From JBCBUE01 sp039818285 (GTDB taxonomy: Bacteria; Planctomycetota; Phycisphaerae; Phycisphaerales; Phycisphaeraceae): a stretch of 64,000 nt of DNA. Below the pieces are notes generated by a model. The model did no database searches, was not told where the DNA came from, and saw only the letters and a list, made by a program, of their open reading frames with translations. A program made the translations under genes and the position numbers. The stretch is from NCBI GenBank assembly GCA_039818285.1, contig JBCBUE010000011.1:1-64000 (forward strand), in the 5' to 3' direction. Of the stretch, positions 61,687-64,000 are shown piece after piece (within the stretch, counting starts at the first letter, position 1; every line of letters begins with the position of its first letter).

Positions 61687-62202
61687 ATGGATCGAGACAG
61701 CCGTGGCCGGTGGCCGAGCTTGGTGGTGGCGGGGCTGTGCGTGGTGGCGCTGGCGGTCGGCTGCGAGGTCAAGACCAGCGACCGGGACATCACGTTCATC
61801 AACGTCGAGGAGCTTCGCGAGCTGCTGGCCGACGAGGGCGAGCGGACGCTGGTGATCGACGTGCGCCGGTGGGGCGAGTACGACGCGGGGCACATCCCCG
61901 GGGCGGTGTGCGTGCCGGTGTCGGAGCTGAGGCGCAACGACCCGGTGCTGGCGGGCGCGACGTCGCTGGTGGTGTACGCCGGGAGTTATGAGAGCCCGCT
62001 GTCGCCGGCGGCGGCGAAGAAGCTGATCGCCGAGGGATACGTGAACGTGTACGACTTCCGCGGCGGGCTGGAGTTCTGGGAGGAGGAGGGGGGCGAGGTC
62101 GAGCAGACGCCGGGGTGGATCATTGACGGCGCTTCGGCGATGAGCGCGTCGAGCGACACGGTCGAGCAGGTCGTGGTTGAGGAAGAAGACGGCGGGAACT
62201 GA
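61687..62202 (+). CDS. rhodanese-fold lipoprotein without catalytic Cys
   Basis: 171 residues. A lipoprotein signal with the lipobox-like LAVGC anchors a single rhodanese domain: VIDVRRWGEYDAGHIPGAVCVPVSEL, then VVYAGSYES at the place where a catalytic Cys loop (VVYCxSGxRS) is expected, and VNVYDFRGGLEFW. The Cys is replaced by Ala and the loop is altered, so sulfur transfer is unlikely and a binding or regulatory role is more plausible. The C terminus is acidic. It is divergent from pabB. Confidence 0.85.
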   Translation: MDRDSRGRWPSLVVAGLCVVALAVGCEVKTSDRDITFINVEELRELLADEGERTLVIDVRRWGEYDAGHIPGAVCVPVSELRRNDPVLAGATSLVVYAGSYESPLSPAAAKKLIAEGYVNVYDFRGGLEFWEEEGGEVEQTPGWIIDGASAMSASSDTVEQVVVEEEDGGN

Positions 62203-62208
62203 GCGGGC

Positions 62209-62691
62209 TCAGCGGGCGGGGCGGTCGCGCCAGGGGAATGTTACGCCGGCGACGACGAAGACCAGGCCCAGGACGGGCAGGGCGGCGCCGTACGGGCCGT
62301 GGGTGAGGCGGGTGAGGGCGGTGTCGGGCGGCACGTAGGCGGGGGGCATCGGGGCGATGGCGACGCCGTCGAGTTCGAGCGGTCGATCGGGCGTGGGAGG
62401 GGCGAGGGTGGTGGTGTCGGGGCGGTCGGGCGTCATGCCCCAGCGGTCGTGGGCGACGCGGGCCAGGAGCGTGGGGTCGCCGTCGTCGAGGGCGTGGGCC
62501 AGCTGACGGAGGCGGTCGACCTGGGCGTGGCGGGTCGCGAGGTGGGCGGTGAGGGTCGCTCGCTGGCGCTGCATGGCGGCGGCGGTGTGCATTGGGGGGA
62601 CGGCCATCGAGCCCGCGACCAGGGCGAGCCCCCCGGCGAGCATCAGCCAGCCGGGCAGGGCGTTGACCAGGCGTGACGCGGGCGAAGACAT
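62209..62691 (-). CDS. small membrane protein, two helices around an extracytoplasmic loop
   Basis: 160 residues. The first helix (LPGWLMLAGGLALVAGSMAV) is followed by a coiled-coil-like segment (MQRQRATLTAHLATRHAQVDRLRQLAHALDDG) and the phrase LLARVAHDRWGMTPDRPDT, which resembles the post-coil segment of FtsB/DivIC-type septum proteins. A Pro-rich stretch and a second helix (ALPVLGLVFVVAGVTFPW) follow. The FtsB likeness is weak. The start at 62691 excludes an upstream extension; it converges on the rhodanese-like gene with 6 bases between stops. Confidence 0.65.
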   Translation of the reverse strand: MSSPASRLVNALPGWLMLAGGLALVAGSMAVPPMHTAAAMQRQRATLTAHLATRHAQVDRLRQLAHALDDGDPTLLARVAHDRWGMTPDRPDTTTLAPPTPDRPLELDGVAIAPMPPAYVPPDTALTRLTHGPYGAALPVLGLVFVVAGVTFPWRDRPAR

Positions 62692-62778
62692 GAGGTGCAC
62701 TATCGACGCGTGGCGTCCGGGGCGTTGAAAGCCGGGTAGTGGGTCAGTCTGAAATCCCACCCCCGCTACAATGAGGGC

Positions 62779-63024
62779 ATGTCAGACGAGCCTGTGAAGC
62801 CGGACCCCGAGAAGAAGCCGAAGCGGCCGAGGGACGCGAATCAGCTCGCCAAGCGGATCGTGGACTTGGCGACGGGGGAGGCGGAGGAGAAAGAACCCGA
62901 GCCGTCGGATCGGTCAGAGGCGGGGCGGAAAGGGGCGGCGGCTAGGTCACAAGCATTGACGGCAGAACAGCGAAGCGACATTGCCCGTAAGGCCGCCGCA
63001 AAGCGCTGGTCTGAGAATGGCTAG
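62779..63024 (+). CDS. small basic hypothetical protein
   Basis: 81 residues, Lys/Glu-rich: a charged N terminus (KPDPEKKPKRPRDANQLAKRIVDLATGE), an acidic middle and a C-terminal helix EAGRKGAAARSQALTAEQRSDIARKAAAKRW. The latter resembles tails of small bacterial proteins found beside mobile regions and may bind nucleic acid. Its last four bases overlap the 3' end of the RelE-like toxin gene. Function not known. Confidence 0.68.
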   Translation: MSDEPVKPDPEKKPKRPRDANQLAKRIVDLATGEAEEKEPEPSDRSEAGRKGAAARSQALTAEQRSDIARKAAAKRWSENG

Positions 63025-63380
63025 GCGGCGCCGCCAAGATCGATGACGCCCATTTCGACGATCTTGCGGGCTACCTCATAAACGTCATGACGGCTCTGCT
63101 CTTTTCTGATTCCAGCGGCAATGAACCAAACTCTGATGTGTCGCAGCACATCGCCGGTAGCAAGTTCATCTTCTTCCACTGTGTACACGGCGCGATAACG
63201 ACCGAAAGTAAGCCGATAGCAGTTTTTAAGTGGACCCACGAGCGGTTTATGGACCGCTCGTGGGTCGTGACACTCATATAGCAGATCGGCCTTCTCAAGC
63301 AGCCCGCGCTGAACATCCTTTGGGAGCTTTTTGAGCAACCGTTTAGCCGTCTCGGTCCATTGGATGCTCACGCGAGTCAT
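63021..63380 (-). CDS. RelE/ParE-superfamily toxin
   Basis: 119 residues. The fold is readable from SIQWTETAKRLLKKLPKDVQRGLLEKADLL, LVGPLKNCYRLTFGRYRAVYTVEEDE and the final strand HIRVWFIAAGIRKE, the pattern of RelE/ParE toxins that cleave mRNA at ribosomes or poison gyrase. The catalytic set (Lys, Arg, Tyr) is present in part. It overlaps the antitoxin gene by four bases. The region is visibly poorer in GC than the rest of the window, consistent with acquisition by transfer. It has a long C-terminal tail for the family. Confidence 0.87.
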   Translation of the reverse strand: MTRVSIQWTETAKRLLKKLPKDVQRGLLEKADLLYECHDPRAVHKPLVGPLKNCYRLTFGRYRAVYTVEEDELATGDVLRHIRVWFIAAGIRKEQSRHDVYEVARKIVEMGVIDLGGAA

Positions 63381-63649
63381 TCTCCGAGAATCTCCTTCTT
63401 CAGATCCTCGTGGTCGGTCAAGCGCCCATTCTTAATGTCTTCAAGACTGTCGAGATAGAGCTGGTGGGACTCTGGATCGCTCATAATTTCGACGGTCTCG
63501 ATGACGGCGGTGAGATATTCAAGATCAACAACCGCAAAGGCCTCTTTGCCGTGTCTTGTGATCTTGATGATGTTCTCAGCGCGCAGAATCTCATCGAGGC
63601 GGTTGAACTGCCGTCTGGCTTCTGAAATGTCCAACGTTTGCGAGGTCAT
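63377..63649 (-). CDS. Phd/YefM-family antitoxin
   Basis: 90 residues. The DNA-binding N terminus SQTLDISEARRQFNRLDEIL, ENIIKITRHGKEAFAVVDLEYLTAVIETVEIM is typical of Phd/YefM antitoxins; the acidic C-terminal helix (SLEDIKNGRLTDHEDLKKEILGE) should wrap the toxin. Start 63649 is chosen because AGGAG lies just upstream; an in-frame Met 141 bases further upstream is not credible. It precedes the toxin gene with an ATGA overlap, the usual order. Antitoxins of this family repress their own promoter. Confidence 0.88.
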   Translation of the reverse strand: MTSQTLDISEARRQFNRLDEILRAENIIKITRHGKEAFAVVDLEYLTAVIETVEIMSDPESHQLYLDSLEDIKNGRLTDHEDLKKEILGE

Positions 63650-63923
63650 CTTGCTCCTGGTGCTGGGGTTCGCATGGATGGATGGCGTCCTTACCGTCCG
63701 GGGAGTCCGTCCCAACGACCGCATCAGTGATTCACCGATTGTACGGTCTATGGGGCAGAAATCAATCGAACTTCGCTGTATTTCGTACAAAAAAGCGCTT
63801 GACTTTAGTACGTTCTTCTCGTTAGGGTAACGGGCACCGACTCAAGGCCGAGTCGACAGGCTGGTGTTTGCTCTGGTCGATCAGGGCTCCAGCCGCTCAA
63901 ACCTCCAAATTGGAGAACTCGTT

Positions 63924-64000
63924 ATGGCCCGGACCGGTTACTACAAAATCTGGAAAAGCGACGCTGATAGCTATTGGTACTGGCGGTACATCGCCTCAAA
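63924..64000 (+). CDS. partial gene, YegP/DUF1508-like
   Basis: The first 25 residues of a gene cut by the window edge. TGGAGA lies eight bases upstream of the ATG. The N terminus MARTGYYKIWKSDADSYWYW resembles the start of DUF1508 (YegP-like) domains, which are short repeats of unknown function. The upstream region is AT-richer than most of the window and carries a short palindrome (CTCCAAATTGGAG, 63903-63915). Confidence 0.55.
   Translation, partial: MARTGYYKIWKSDADSYWYWRYIAS

Noticed and set aside
63837..63856. Short hairpin CGACTC...GAGTCG as a terminator
   Set aside because: The stem has only six pairs and no T tract; it lies upstream of a gene on one strand and far from stop codons on the other.

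Overview
The window is a GC-rich chromosomal segment that most resembles a planctomycete, probably class Phycisphaerae. The reasons are several PEP-CTERM surface proteins, a prepilin-type secreted protein with an H...DG C-terminal motif, a GH16 agarase-type hydrolase, a small 23S-IVS-type four-helix-bundle gene with repeat-derived ends, divergent AraC/PhyH genes, and zinc-ribbon membrane proteins of the CGYxL...CPECG type. The lineage call is inference from gene content; there is no rRNA operon to confirm it. Genes are densely packed on both strands, with many 4-base ATGA overlaps.

Layout. 1-4.8 kb: GH16 hydrolase, cupin, two small membrane proteins, PIG-L deacetylase, DUF3147-type protein and a PEP-CTERM protein. 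4.9-8.3 kb: Mrp/ApbC ATPase and a tandem pair of exported Spy/CpxP-like proteins. 8.3-12.5 kb: an ABC ATPase and a large membrane protein, separated by the four-helix-bundle gene. 12.5-18.3 kb: dihydroorotase, two-subunit sodium:solute symporter, AraC regulator and PhyH dioxygenase. 18.3-22 kb: mutL, SGNH hydrolase and rsmA. 22-27.6 kb: a tightly coupled run of GT2, a BshC-like protein, a transglutaminase, larB and nnrD. 27.5-32.6 kb: two WYL regulators, dus, GNAT, RNase HI, a zinc-ribbon coiled-coil protein and tRNA-Ala(GGC).

32.6-47.6 kb is an alpha-glucan (starch/maltodextrin) utilisation locus. On the minus strand lie a PEP-CTERM alpha-amylase, a second PEP-CTERM protein and a prepilin-like protein. 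On the plus strand lie a LacI regulator, a CBM48-type GH13 enzyme, a solute-binding-protein/permease fusion and a MalG-like permease. A type I pullulanase converges from the minus strand. Two 16-bp palindromes with half-site GGTAAA overlap promoters of the same architecture (TTGACA-like, 16 bp, TAAACT) upstream of lacI and the pullulanase, which ties them into one regulon. No ATPase for the transporter is present in the window.

47.7-64 kb: archaeal-type phosphoglycerate mutase, an Mla-like MCE/ATPase pair without a recognisable MlaE, DegT aminotransferase, a GH-A-like hydrolase, a large secreted protein, mnmA, a lipopolysaccharide-kinase-like protein, PhoD-like phosphatase, YraN, pabB, a rhodanese-fold lipoprotein lacking its catalytic Cys, small proteins, and a visibly lower-GC RelE/Phd toxin-antitoxin module. 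The right edge cuts a YegP/DUF1508-like gene. A palindromic repeat family occurs twice (13.9 and 48.9 kb), and other inverted repeats flank the four-helix gene and precede rsmA.
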